From assembly GCA_018380195.1 (NCBI GenBank), contig JAGZUC010000032.1:1-25991 (forward strand): a DNA stretch of 25,991 nucleotides, in the 5' to 3' direction. Shown here piece after piece: positions 8,541-15,903 of this stretch. Within the stretch, counting starts at the first letter, position 1; every line of letters begins with the position of its first letter. A program made the translations under genes and the position numbers. Below the pieces are notes generated by a model that was not told the origin of the DNA, did no database searches, and worked only from the letters and a program-made list of their open reading frames with translations. The stretch is from Collinsella sp. GTDB taxonomy: Bacteria; Actinomycetota; Coriobacteriia; Coriobacteriales; Coriobacteriaceae.

Positions 8541-8572
8541 CAAGTTTGTTACTCCTCGGGAGGCATCACTTG
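8541..8572 (+). promoter_or_regulatory. Ribonucleic antiterminator (RAT) site for LicT/BglG
   Basis: The core TTGTTACT (8546-8553), a short inner stem around TCGG, then GGCA (8562-8565), and an outer stem CAAGT / ACTTG (8541-8545, 8568-8572) reproduce the layout of known RAT sites (TTGTTACT, inner hairpin, GGCAAAACC). The 3' side departs from the consensus (TCAC instead of AAAA). It lies in the leader of the antiterminator gene, which suggests autoregulation. Confidence 0.7.
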
Positions 8573-8634
8573 CGCATAATAGAAGACGAGGAATAGCGCC
8601 CCGTCGTCTAGCGCCGATGTCCGAGGAGTTTTTT
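8551..8634 (+). terminator. Leader terminator that competes with the RAT and covers the licT ribosome site
   Basis: ACTCCTCGG (8551-8559), inside the RAT, is perfectly complementary to CCGAGGAGT (8621-8629), which runs into six T (8629-8634) just before the ATG at 8636. A smaller hairpin AGACGA / TCGTCT (8584-8589, 8604-8609) can form within the loop. The 3' arm contains GAGGAG, the ribosome site of licT. The pairing therefore can both end transcription and hide the start region. Confidence 0.65.
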
Positions 8635-8635
8635 C

Positions 8636-9481
8636 ATGCTCATTTTAAAGAAGATCAACAATAACGTTGCTCTCGCCGCCAGCGATGACGGCCGAGAGGC
8701 TGTTGTCTTTGGCAAGGGCATCGGTTTCCACGACATGCCCTACGAGCTTTCCGACGAGTCGCTCATCCAGCGCAAATTCTATAACGTCCCCGAGAGCCTG
8801 CAGGACATGGTCGGCACCCTTCCCGATGACGTGCTGCTCGCGGCAAGCGATATCGCCTGCTTCGCGGCGCAGCAGCTCGGCTGCAAGCTGTCCGGCGGCC
8901 TTCCCTTTATCCTGGCAGATCACCTGCAGTTTGCCGTCCAGCGCGACGACGACCAGCTCAACGCGCCCAACCCGCTCGAGCACGAGGTGGCCTTCATCTA
9001 CCCGCGCGAGCTCCAGATTGGCCAGGCGGCACTTGCCATCGTGCAAAAACACACCGGGGCTGTGCTCGGCCAAAACGAGGCTACGAGCATCGCGCTCCAC
9101 ATCGTCAACGCCGAGGTCGACGGCATGGGCCGTGCCAAGGACATGGACTTCATCATGAAGAGCACCCGCGTGCTCGACGAGGTGACTCATTCCGTGGAAA
9201 AGCAGCTCGGCTGCTCGCTCGACACGGCGTCGTATAGCTACATTCGCTTTCTTGCGCACCTGCGCTTTTTGGTCCGTCGCCTTGTTAAAGGCAACTGTAC
9301 GCAGACCGAGAACTCCTCGCTGTTCATGCAGGCCGCCCGCGACTTTCCCGAGGCCTACCAGTGCGCCTACGCCATCAACCGCGTCTTCGAGAAAGAGTTC
9401 AACCAGAGCTGTTCGGACGAGGAGCTCCTGTATCTGATGATGCATATCAACCGTCTGCGATCGAGCTCGCAGCCCGAGTAA
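8636..9481 (+). CDS. licT: LicT/BglG-family transcriptional antiterminator
   Basis: This 281-residue RNA-binding regulator prevents premature termination of beta-glucoside genes when sugar is present. Residues 1-55 form the CAT RNA-binding domain (start LILKKINNNVALA), followed by two PTS regulation domains. The four phosphorylation histidines are visible: His96 (DHLQF) and His155 (ALHIVNA) in PRD1, and His208 (AHLRF) and His270 (MMHINRL) in PRD2, nearly the same positions as in B. subtilis LicT (100, 159, 207, 269). EI/HPr and the cognate EII would phosphorylate them. The start is ATG 8636 behind GAGGAG. The leader carries a RAT site and a competing terminator, so the protein likely controls its own gene. 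The downstream PTS permease and the GH1 gene are the expected targets. Confidence 0.95.
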   Translation: MLILKKINNNVALAASDDGREAVVFGKGIGFHDMPYELSDESLIQRKFYNVPESLQDMVGTLPDDVLLAASDIACFAAQQLGCKLSGGLPFILADHLQFAVQRDDDQLNAPNPLEHEVAFIYPRELQIGQAALAIVQKHTGAVLGQNEATSIALHIVNAEVDGMGRAKDMDFIMKSTRVLDEVTHSVEKQLGCSLDTASYSYIRFLAHLRFLVRRLVKGNCTQTENSSLFMQAARDFPEAYQCAYAINRVFEKEFNQSCSDEELLYLMMHINRLRSSSQPE

Positions 9482-9486
9482 CACGC

Positions 9487-9503
9487 GCCGCCAGCCCGGC
9501 GGC
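9487..9503 (+). terminator. Weak hairpin after licT
   Basis: GCCGCC / GGCGGC with a 5-base loop lies 5 bases after the stop, but the nearest T-run (9518-9522) is 14 bases away. It may be a poor terminator or part of the next gene's leader. Confidence 0.4.
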
Positions 9504-9522
9504 AATCGCAACAATTCTTTTT

Positions 9523-9570
9523 GGTTTCTAGCTGCGGGCAAGGTACCGGCTCGCGGTAGGGGATATTTTT
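9523..9570 (+). promoter_or_regulatory. Possible second RAT/terminator switch before the PTS gene
   Basis: GGTTTCTAGCTGC...GGGCAAGGTACC (9523-9547) has a GGT/ACC outer stem and the GGCA element of RAT sites but lacks TTGTTACT. It overlaps TACCG / CGGTA (9544-9548, 9554-9558), which is followed by ATTTTT (9565-9570). The layout suits antitermination, but the sequence match is weak. Confidence 0.35.
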
Positions 9571-9599
9571 GTCGAAATTTGGAAAAGAGAGGACAGATC

Positions 9600-11039
9600 A
9601 TGGCAGGTAAATACGACGATCTTGCTGCCCAGATCGTAGAGCTGGTTGGCGGTAAGTCCAACGTCAAATGCGTCGCACACTGCATTACCCGCGTTCGTTT
9701 TAAGCTCAAGGACGAGTCGAAGGCCAATGACGAGGCAATCTCCGAGCTACCCAACGTCATCAAGGTCATGCACGCCAACGGCCAGTACCAGGTTGTTGTG
9801 GGCAACATCGTCGAGGACGTCTACGACGCCGTTCTCAAGGCCGGCGGTTTTAGCGACGGCGGCGCCGTCGACGCCGATGACGACGATGCCGCTCCCAAGG
9901 GCGTTACCGATGTGATCATCGACCTCATCTCGGGCATCTTCGCCCCCATGCTCGGCACCTTCGCCGCTGCCGGTATCATGAAGGGCCTGCTGGCGCTCGC
10001 TACCTTCCTGGTCCCGAGCTTTGCTAACGACGGCGCCTACACGCTGCTCTACACCGTCGCCGACGGCATGTTCTACTTCCTGCCCGTGGTGCTTGGCTTT
10101 ACCGCGGCCAAGAAGTTCAAGATGAGCGAGTTCAACGGCATGGCCATCGCCTTTGCTTTGGTGTACCCCACCATGGTTGCCTTGACCTCGGGTGAGGTTG
10201 TCGGCTCCGTCGAGCTCGGCTTTGCCGGTACCTTCTCTTGGTACACCACGTTCCTGGGCCTGCCGCTCATCATGCCCGCCTCGGGTTACACCAGCTCCGT
10301 TATCCCCATCCTGCTCATGATCTGGTTCGGCTCTACCCTCGAGCACTGGGTTAAGAAGTGGATGCCCGCTTCTATGAAGATGTTCTTCACCCCGCTGATC
10401 GTCGTCACCGTCACCGTCACCCTTGGCTACCTGGTCATTGGCCCCATCGCCACGCTCATCACCAACCTGCTCGGTGAGCTCTTCGCGCTGCTGTTTGGCC
10501 TGCCCATGATCGGTTCCATCTTGGGTTGCACCCTCGTCGGTGCCTTCTGGATGTGCCTGGTCATCTTTGGCTTCCACTGGTCCCTCGTGCCCATCGCGCT
10601 GGTCAACCTGTCCACTCTGGGCTACGACTACGTTCTGGGCTCCGTTATCGCCCACTCTTTCTCGCTGGGCGCCGTGCTCTTTGCCATGTATCTCAAGAAC
10701 AAGGACGAGAAGTTCCGCGGCATCGCACTGCCGGCCATGATCTCCGCCTTCTTCTTTGGCGTCACCGAGCCCGCTATCTACGGTGTTGCCCTGCCCGATA
10801 AGAAGGCCTTCATCAACGCCAGCATCGGTTCTGCCGTGGGCGGCCTCATCATCGGCATCTCCGGCGCCGTGGTGTACATGTCCGGCGGTCTGGGCGTCTT
10901 CAACTGGCTGTCCTTCATCGATCCCTCCGGTGTTAACGGCATCAACCACATGATCTGGGCTATCGTTGCCTCGCTCGTGGGTGCCGCCGTGGGCTTCGCA
11001 ATCGAGTTTGTCACCTACAAGCCCGAGGCTGCCAAGTAG
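9600..11039 (+). CDS. PTS beta-glucoside-type EIIBC permease
   Basis: This 479-residue membrane protein imports and phosphorylates a sugar. The IIB domain (1-90) has the phosphorylation cysteine Cys28 in AHCITRVRF, typical of the glucose/beta-glucoside superfamily. A short acidic linker (about 88-102) leads to a IIC domain with about ten membrane helices, including the FFFGVTEPAIYG sugar-binding segment near 380. A fused C-terminal IIA, as in BglF, is absent, so IIA must come from another gene. The start ATG 9600 follows AGAGAGGA. The neighbours (LicT upstream, GH1 6-phospho-beta-glucosidase downstream) point to aryl-beta-glucosides or cellobiose-type sugars. A strong terminator at 11066 ends the gene, so bgl expression is split between two transcripts. 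Confidence 0.93.
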   Translation: MAGKYDDLAAQIVELVGGKSNVKCVAHCITRVRFKLKDESKANDEAISELPNVIKVMHANGQYQVVVGNIVEDVYDAVLKAGGFSDGGAVDADDDDAAPKGVTDVIIDLISGIFAPMLGTFAAAGIMKGLLALATFLVPSFANDGAYTLLYTVADGMFYFLPVVLGFTAAKKFKMSEFNGMAIAFALVYPTMVALTSGEVVGSVELGFAGTFSWYTTFLGLPLIMPASGYTSSVIPILLMIWFGSTLEHWVKKWMPASMKMFFTPLIVVTVTVTLGYLVIGPIATLITNLLGELFALLFGLPMIGSILGCTLVGAFWMCLVIFGFHWSLVPIALVNLSTLGYDYVLGSVIAHSFSLGAVLFAMYLKNKDEKFRGIALPAMISAFFFGVTEPAIYGVALPDKKAFINASIGSAVGGLIIGISGAVVYMSGGLGVFNWLSFIDPSGVNGINHMIWAIVASLVGAAVGFAIEFVTYKPEAAK

Positions 11040-11065
11040 CCCAAACGACAAAGACTCGGTACCAG

Positions 11066-11096
11066 GCCGGCGGGGACAAGCGCCCTGCCGGCTTTT
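11066..11096 (+). terminator. Rho-independent terminator after the PTS gene
   Basis: GCCGGCGGGG and CGCCCTGCCGGC pair with one bulge and are followed by TTTT, 26 bases after the stop codon. Confidence 0.8.
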
Positions 11097-11150
11097 AAAA
11101 CCTGCCAATAAGGAACAGGTTTATTTTGGTCGGTTTTATCTGGGCAAACG
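11097..11150. repeat. 54-bp hairpin repeat, family C, copy 2
   Basis: Same length and tail as the copy at 7642-7695 (AAAACCTGCCA..., TTATCTGGGCAAACG), with a few substitutions; the 3' arm reads TGGTCGGTTTT, so the stem has mismatches. It directly abuts the PTS terminator. Confidence 0.85.
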
Positions 11151-11232
11151 TCGTCTCCGTCAGCTCCGTCCGCATATCTTAAGCCGGCATAGTTTCGATG
11201 GGTCGGTCCGTGCGCGTCCCGCAACATGCCTC

Positions 11233-11392
11233 GCCACGAAACCGGCCTATCTACTACGTTTAGGTGGCAGGGACTAACCACACGGCGGTTTTCCGAAAAC
11301 CGTCAAGCCTTCTACCTGCGGTTTTATTATTGACAATTGCGGTGTGGTCGGTGATTTGCGGTAAAACGTAGTAGATAGGCCGGTTTCGTGGC
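11233..11392. repeat. Foldback element with perfect 29-bp inverted ends
   Basis: Bases 11233-11261 and 11364-11392 are exact reverse complements (outer ends GCCACGAAACCGG / CCGGTTTCGTGGC). The 102-base centre holds a smaller hairpin, GCGGTTTTC/GAAAACCG(T)C near 11285-11305, and an ACCACAC/GTGTGGT pair. There is no reading frame and no obvious target-site duplication. It fits a MITE-like element or a long structured leader. It fills much of the 451-base gap (11040-11490) before the GH1 gene; the rest of that gap holds the terminator, the family C repeat and a GCAGGAC / GTCCTGC dyad at 11416-11437. Confidence 0.8.
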
Positions 11393-11415
11393 AGCGGTTC
11401 CTGCGCGGACCCCGA

Positions 11416-11437
11416 GCAGGACGCAAATTGGTCCTGC
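11416..11437. promoter_or_regulatory. Inverted repeat before the GH1 gene, possible operator
   Basis: GCAGGAC (11416-11422) and GTCCTGC (11431-11437) are perfect 7-bp arms around GCAAATTG, 54 bases before the start codon. Whether a protein binds it or it folds in RNA is unknown. Confidence 0.4.
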
Positions 11438-11490
11438 GGACGCCGTTTCGGCGCCCGTGCAACATCCCAACACGTACGAAAGGAGCCAAC

Positions 11491-12939
11491 ATGGCTTTTC
11501 CCGATGGATTTCTGTGGGGCGGCGCCACTGCCGCCAATCAGTGCGAAGGCGGATACAACGAGGACGGCAAGGGCCTCGGTGTCCCCGACATCATGACTGG
11601 CGGTACGGTCTCCGAGCCGCGCCACATTACCGACGGCATTCTGCCCCAGTACCACTATCCCAGCCACGAGGCCGTGGATATGTACCATCATTATCTCGAC
11701 GACATCAAGCTCTTTGGCGAGATGGGCTTTAAGTGCTACCGCATGTCCATCAACTGGAGCCGCATCTTCCCCAACGGCGACGAGGCCGAGCCCAACCAGG
11801 CCGGCATCGAGTTCTACCGCCGCGTGTTCCAGGCCTGTCAGGAGCAGGGCATCGAGCCCATGGTCACCCTTAGCCACTACGAGCTGCCCTATGGCCTGTC
11901 CAAAAACTACGGCGGCTGGAAGAATCCCAAGCTCATCGATTTCTACCTCAACTACGCCCGCACCGTCATGACCGAATACAAGGGCCTGGTGCGCTACTGG
12001 CTCACCTTTAACGAGATCAATTGCCTGCTCATGGGCGGCTTTGGCGGCGTGATGGGCGGCGGCATGGTGCCCGAGGCGACTGACACGCCCATGGCCTTTG
12101 GCGACTGCAACTGGGACGATCCGCAGGCGCGCTTCGATGCCCTGCACCACCAGTTCCTGGCGAGCGCCAAGTGCGTCACCATGGGCCATCAGATCGATCC
12201 CCAGAACAAGATCGGCTGCATGATCGCCGGCAACGCCTGCTATCCGCACACGTGCAACCCGGCCGACGTTCTGGCCGCCCAAAGGCAGCAGCGCGAGATG
12301 AACTTCTACTGTGGCGACGTGCAGGTGCGCGGTGCGTATCCCTCGTGGGCGCCCAGCGTGTGGCGCCGCGAAGGCGTGCACGTGGAGGTCTCGCCCGAGG
12401 ACGCCGCCACGCTGGCCGCCGGCAAGGTCGACTTCTACAGCTTTAGCTACTACATGAGCGCCACGGCCACGGCTGACCCGGTGCTGTTGGAGCAGGGCAA
12501 CATCTTTGGTGGTGCCGGCAATGAGTACCTCAAGAAGAGCGATTGGGGTTGGGCGATCGACCCCGAGGGCCTGCGCTACTACCTGGAGGAGGTCTACGAC
12601 CGCTACCAGGTGCCGCTGATGATCGTCGAGAACGGCCTAGGCGCGGTGGACGAGGTCGAGGCGGACGGTTCGATTCACGACAGCTACCGCATCGATTACC
12701 TGCGCGAGCATATCAAGCAGATGGAGATTGCCATCGAGGACGGCGTGGACCTGATGGGCTACACCATGTGGGGCTGCATCGATTTGGTGAGCGCCTCGAC
12801 CGGCGAAATGAAGAAGCGCTACGGCTTCATTTACGTCGACAAGGACAACGACGGCAACGGCACGCTTGCCCGCAGCCGCAAGGACAGCTTCTTCTGGTAC
12901 AAGAAGGTCATCGAGTCCAACGGCGCCGACCTGGCCTAG
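11491..12939 (+). CDS. Glycoside hydrolase family 1, probable 6-phospho-beta-glucosidase
   Basis: This 482-residue cytoplasmic enzyme would cleave the phosphorylated beta-glucosides delivered by the upstream PTS. It starts with the family hallmark FPDGFLWGGATAANQ, has the acid/base Glu175 in TFNEIN and the nucleophile Glu380 in IVENG, and near the C-terminus the KKRYGFIYVDKDNDG segment usual in the phospho-specific branch. Length is normal for GH1. The start ATG 11491 follows AAAGGAG. The gene is separated from the PTS gene by a terminator and a foldback element, so it likely has its own promoter. It is followed by a family B hairpin. The exact sugar is not determined by sequence. Confidence 0.95.
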   Translation: MAFPDGFLWGGATAANQCEGGYNEDGKGLGVPDIMTGGTVSEPRHITDGILPQYHYPSHEAVDMYHHYLDDIKLFGEMGFKCYRMSINWSRIFPNGDEAEPNQAGIEFYRRVFQACQEQGIEPMVTLSHYELPYGLSKNYGGWKNPKLIDFYLNYARTVMTEYKGLVRYWLTFNEINCLLMGGFGGVMGGGMVPEATDTPMAFGDCNWDDPQARFDALHHQFLASAKCVTMGHQIDPQNKIGCMIAGNACYPHTCNPADVLAAQRQQREMNFYCGDVQVRGAYPSWAPSVWRREGVHVEVSPEDAATLAAGKVDFYSFSYYMSATATADPVLLEQGNIFGGAGNEYLKKSDWGWAIDPEGLRYYLEEVYDRYQVPLMIVENGLGAVDEVEADGSIHDSYRIDYLREHIKQMEIAIEDGVDLMGYTMWGCIDLVSASTGEMKKRYGFIYVDKDNDGNGTLARSRKDSFFWYKKVIESNGADLA

Positions 12940-12966
12940 CCAAGTCTCAACCAGCGTAAACGCCGC

Positions 12967-13007
12967 AACCACCACAAAGGGGGCAGTGCACCTTTGTGGT
13001 GGTTTTT
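12967..13007. repeat. ACCACCACAAAGG hairpin repeat, family B, copy 3 (likely terminator)
   Basis: AACCACCACAAAGG / CCTTTGTGGTGGTT with a GGGCAGTGCA loop and a TTTTT tail, 27 bases after the GH1 stop. Confidence 0.9.
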
Positions 13008-13010
13008 GCT

Positions 13011-13047
13011 TTGGTAGATGTGTGGGGCATGCCTTACAATCTACCAA
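13011..13047. promoter_or_regulatory. Promoter inside an inverted repeat upstream of the MFS gene
   Basis: Perfect 9-bp arms TTGGTAGAT (13011-13019) and ATCTACCAA (13039-13047) enclose 19 bases. TTGGTA (13011-13016) and TACAAT (13035-13040), 18 bases apart, make a plausible -35/-10 pair that overlaps both arms, as expected for a repressor operator. Confidence 0.45.
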
Positions 13048-13100
13048 GTAGTTCATGCTGGGCGGAAAGACGGAAGGGGCTCGATGCGACCCTAGTCAGG

Positions 13101-13160
13101 CATACGGATAGATTGAGCCAATGGACAGCGGATGAATGGACGCTGCCCGCTATTCGTATG
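13101..13160 (+). promoter_or_regulatory. Structured leader before the MFS gene
   Basis: CATACGGATAG (13101-13111) pairs with CTATTCGTATG (13150-13160), including one G-U pair. Inside, CAGCG (13126-13130) pairs with CGCTG (13141-13145). The outer stem ends 4 bases before the AAGGAG ribosome site. It matches no riboswitch class I recognise. Confidence 0.45.
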
Positions 13161-13175
13161 CGATAAGGAGCACCC

Positions 13176-14444
13176 ATGCCCACATCTGTATTCCCAAAAG
13201 TCCGCTCGTCGCTGTCCGCGCAGGCCAAGCGCCTGGTGGCAATGCGCTTTCTCATCTACACCGGTTTTCAGACCAGCTACTTTATCGGCGTCATCGGAAC
13301 GCTCACCTATGCGGACGACGCTTCGGTCGTTGCGACATCGCTGGCCGTCCTGTTTATGAATGTATTTGTGATCCTGGGATCCTTTGCGGGTGGCGCGGCG
13401 CTTGACGCCTGGGGTCCGCGCCGCCATTTCTTGCTGAGCATCATCGGCGCTCTCGCAACTGGCACGGCAATCATCGCCTTTGGTAGCGCGACCGGCGTCG
13501 TCCTACTCGGCGCGGTGTTTCTGGGCTTTGTGATGGGATTCGCCCAGCCCATCGCCACATCCTATCCGGCTTACCTCACCGACGATCCTGTCGAGCTCAA
13601 AGACATCAACTCCGCCATCGCCATGTTTTCAAACGTGAGTATCATCGTTGGCCCCACGCTGGGCGGCTTTGTCGCGGCGGCTGCGTCGTCGCGCGCGGTG
13701 TTCGTGCTCATGATGCTCTTTACCGTGCTGGCGTTCGTCGTCGGTTGGGGCTTTAGGCCGCAGACCAGCCATGTCGCCGGGCATGCGGATGCCGATTCGG
13801 CAGAGGAAGGGGAACGTGCGGGACAAAGCTCCAACCCCAGCACGTCCGCCCGTGTCACCTTCGCGGCTAGCATCAAGACGGTCTTTACCAACAGCGTCCT
13901 CGCGCTACTTTTCTGCATCATTTTTCTTTCGAACTTTGGCTATGGAGTCTTCGATCCGCTCGAGTCGTTTTTCTATCGCGATGTCCTGCATGTCGGCGTT
14001 GAGTGGATGGGCTGGCTCTCGTCGGCCTCGGGCGTGGGCGCGGTGCTCGCGCTCCGCTTGCCGCCGCACCTGGTCAACCTTAAAACACTGCTCGTGGCGC
14101 TCATGTCCGTGGGCCTGGGAAGTCTGCTCTATGTGGGGACACCGTACGTGGGCGTGGCCCTCATCGGCCAGATCGCCCTGGGCATAGCTTGGGGTGTCGT
14201 CAACCCGCTCCACAACACCATTGTGCAAACGACGGCTCCGCTCGAGCAGCTCGGTCGCGTGAACTCGGTCATGGGCTTTGGCAATATGTTTGCCGGCGTG
14301 GCCCCGCTGGCGATTGCCCCGTGGCTGGCGGCAACATTTGGCGTACAACGGACACTCGTGGGGGTGGGCATGGTCGTGACGGCGGTCCCTGCGGCGTTGC
14401 TGCTGTTTGGACGCAATCACTTGGAACGTGCCGTAAAGCAGTAA
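13176..14444 (+). CDS. Major facilitator superfamily transporter
   Basis: This 422-residue integral membrane protein has about twelve hydrophobic segments in two halves, split by a hydrophilic loop (about 205-230, rich in Asp, Glu, Ser). The loop after helix 2 carries GGAALDAWGPRR, the MFS motif-A position, and GPTLGGFVAA in helix 5 resembles the antiporter-type motif C, so an efflux role is possible. No substrate can be assigned. The start ATG 13176 follows AAGGAG 6 bases upstream. It is probably monocistronic, with a promoter/operator candidate at 13011, a structured leader, and a family A palindrome directly after the stop. Confidence 0.9.
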   Translation: MPTSVFPKVRSSLSAQAKRLVAMRFLIYTGFQTSYFIGVIGTLTYADDASVVATSLAVLFMNVFVILGSFAGGAALDAWGPRRHFLLSIIGALATGTAIIAFGSATGVVLLGAVFLGFVMGFAQPIATSYPAYLTDDPVELKDINSAIAMFSNVSIIVGPTLGGFVAAAASSRAVFVLMMLFTVLAFVVGWGFRPQTSHVAGHADADSAEEGERAGQSSNPSTSARVTFAASIKTVFTNSVLALLFCIIFLSNFGYGVFDPLESFFYRDVLHVGVEWMGWLSSASGVGAVLALRLPPHLVNLKTLLVALMSVGLGSLLYVGTPYVGVALIGQIALGIAWGVVNPLHNTIVQTTAPLEQLGRVNSVMGFGNMFAGVAPLAIAPWLAATFGVQRTLVGVGMVVTAVPAALLLFGRNHLERAVKQ

Positions 14445-14445
14445 G

Positions 14446-14510
14446 AAACCATCACAACATTCGGTAAAAATCGCGATTTTGCCGAAAAACGTCGAATGTT
14501 GTGATGGTTT
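14446..14510. repeat. 65-bp hairpin repeat, family A, copy 3
   Basis: It has 18-bp arms (AAACCATCACAACATTCG and its complement) and a nested AAAATCGCGATTTT palindrome in the loop. Compared with copies 1-2, the stem has compensatory changes (ATCAC/GTGAT instead of GTCCC/GGGAC). It starts one base after the MFS stop codon. Confidence 0.93.
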
Positions 14511-14526
14511 GGCCCGCAAGCGTCGC

Positions 14527-14566
14527 AACCACCACAAAGGGGCCAGGTACCTTTGTGGTGGTTTTT
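14527..14566. repeat. ACCACCACAAAGG hairpin repeat, family B, copy 4 (likely terminator)
   Basis: AACCACCACAAAGG / CCTTTGTGGTGGTT around GGCCAGGTA, followed by TTT. It lies between the MFS and HAD genes, 16 bases after a family A repeat. Confidence 0.9.
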
Positions 14567-14655
14567 GCTTTGACAGGCAGCATCCGCGCCTTGGTATACC
14601 ATGTACGCCGTTCACGAATACACTCCACACCGCCGCACAACCCAGAAAGGCCCCC

Positions 14656-15477
14656 ATGGACACCACCTTCAGCCACATCAAAGCCGTGTTCTGCGATATC
14701 GACGGCACGCTGCTCACGAGCCAGCACACAGTGTCCCCGCGCACCGTGGCGGCGATCCGCGCCCTGCGCGAGCGCGGCGTGCTCTTTGGCCTGTGCACCG
14801 GGCGCGACGCCCATGCGACCGAGGCCATGTACGAGCTCTGGGGCATCGAAGGCCTGGTAGACGTGATGGTGGGCTGCGGTGGCGCCGAGGTCATCGACCG
14901 TGCGCACGACATCAACGAGCTGAGCTATCCGCTGCCGGGCGAGACCATCGCGCGCATCTGCAAGCACATGGCGGACCTTCCGGCAACGCCCGTCTGCCCC
15001 CGGGACGGCGTGTTCTACGTGCCCGAGAGCAACGCGTGCGTCGAGCACCTGTCGCGCGTCGACGGCGTGCCCTACCAGGTGGTCGATTTTGCCGAGTTTT
15101 TGCGCGAGCCGCAGCCCAAGGTGATGTTTACCATGGCGCCCGAGGTGATGCCGCAGGCAATCGAGCGCGCATCGACGTTTGTCGATGACACCGTTAAGGC
15201 TGCCGCCCTGCAAACCACGCAGCGCCTCTACGAGTTCATGGATCCGCGCGTGTCCAAGACGCGCGGCCTTGTGCGCGTGGCGGAACTCAACGACATGGAG
15301 CTCCAGAACATCTGCGCGTTTGGCGATGCCGATAACGACACCTGCATGGTGGCCGACGCCGGCGTGGGCGTTGCCATGGCAAACGGCAGCGATGCCACCC
15401 GCGCCGCCGCGGACTATGTAACCGCCAGCAACGACGAAGACGGCATCGCGACCTTTATCGAGGAGCATCTGCTGTAG
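14656..15477 (+). CDS. Cof-type HAD-superfamily phosphatase
   Basis: This 273-residue cytoplasmic hydrolase has the nucleophile motif DIDGT (Asp14 and Asp16), a motif-II Thr in LCTGR near residue 56, a large cap domain (about 85-190) of the Cof/type IIB kind, a Lys in SKTRGL, and the metal-binding motif GDADND (Asp224, Asp228). Members remove phosphate from sugar phosphates, flavin phosphates or related metabolites; the substrate here is not clear. The start ATG 14656 has AGAAAGG upstream; the open frame extends to 14479 but runs through the repeat hairpins and is not coding. It appears monocistronic and is followed by family B and family A hairpins. Confidence 0.93.
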   Translation: MDTTFSHIKAVFCDIDGTLLTSQHTVSPRTVAAIRALRERGVLFGLCTGRDAHATEAMYELWGIEGLVDVMVGCGGAEVIDRAHDINELSYPLPGETIARICKHMADLPATPVCPRDGVFYVPESNACVEHLSRVDGVPYQVVDFAEFLREPQPKVMFTMAPEVMPQAIERASTFVDDTVKAAALQTTQRLYEFMDPRVSKTRGLVRVAELNDMELQNICAFGDADNDTCMVADAGVGVAMANGSDATRAAADYVTASNDEDGIATFIEEHLL

Positions 15478-15487
15478 CGCCGGGTGC

Positions 15488-15526
15488 AACCGCCACGAAG
15501 GGGGCAGTGCGCCTTTGTGGCGGTTT
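15488..15526. repeat. ACCACCACAAAGG-type hairpin repeat, family B, copy 5
   Basis: CAACCGCCACGAAGG / CCTTTGTGGCGGTTTG. The stem differs from the other copies by a compensatory pair (A-T to G-C within ACCxCC/GGxGGT) and one wobble. It starts 11 bases after the HAD stop. Confidence 0.88.
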
Positions 15527-15554
15527 GCTCTAAGGCTGACAGGCTGGACATCAT

Positions 15555-15620
15555 AAGCGTCCCAACAATCGATGGTTTTCCGCAAAAGAGCGATTTTCAC
15601 CGATTGTTGGGACGTTTTTT
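15555..15620. repeat. Hairpin repeat, family A, copy 4 (likely terminator)
   Basis: Arms CGTCCCAACAATCG (15558-15571) / CGATTGTTGGGACG (15601-15614), followed by TTTTTT. ACAAT/ATTGT replaces ACATT/AATGT of the other copies, a compensatory change. Confidence 0.9.
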
Positions 15621-15720
15621 GTGTCGAGGAGTTGTTTGCGAACTAAATGGTGGTGTATGAACATCGCTGCACATGTGTCTGCCTGCCGAAATAGACTACC
15701 TAGCAGGTAGGTCGTTGTGT

Positions 15721-15744
15721 CAGTAAACACTCTACCGTTTACTG
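15721..15744. promoter_or_regulatory. Perfect inverted repeat in the pilus leader, possible operator
   Basis: CAGTAAAC (15721-15728) and GTTTACTG (15737-15744) are 8-bp arms 8 bases apart. A further AGTAAAC half site lies near 15857. This is in the AT-rich 437-base region (15621-16057) upstream of the pilus operon. The rest of that region holds a hairpin at 15904 and, near 15979-16004, a bulged GC hairpin, but no gene. Confidence 0.45.
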
Positions 15745-15903
15745 GCGAAAAAATGACCGTTCATAGATTGAGTGGGTTAAAACAAAATGTTGTACAAATA
15801 ACAACAAAGCGTCAGCCATCTAAAGTGACTAACAAATCTACCTGCATTTTTCCAAAAAGTAAACGCGAATAAAGCACTGCATAGTTTAAAAAAATGTCAA
15901 GAA

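Noticed and set aside
9747..11108. Minus-strand open frame of 453 codons opposite the PTS gene
   Set aside because: His/Asp/Gly-rich composition typical of a GC-rich antisense shadow; the plus strand encodes a clear EIIBC.
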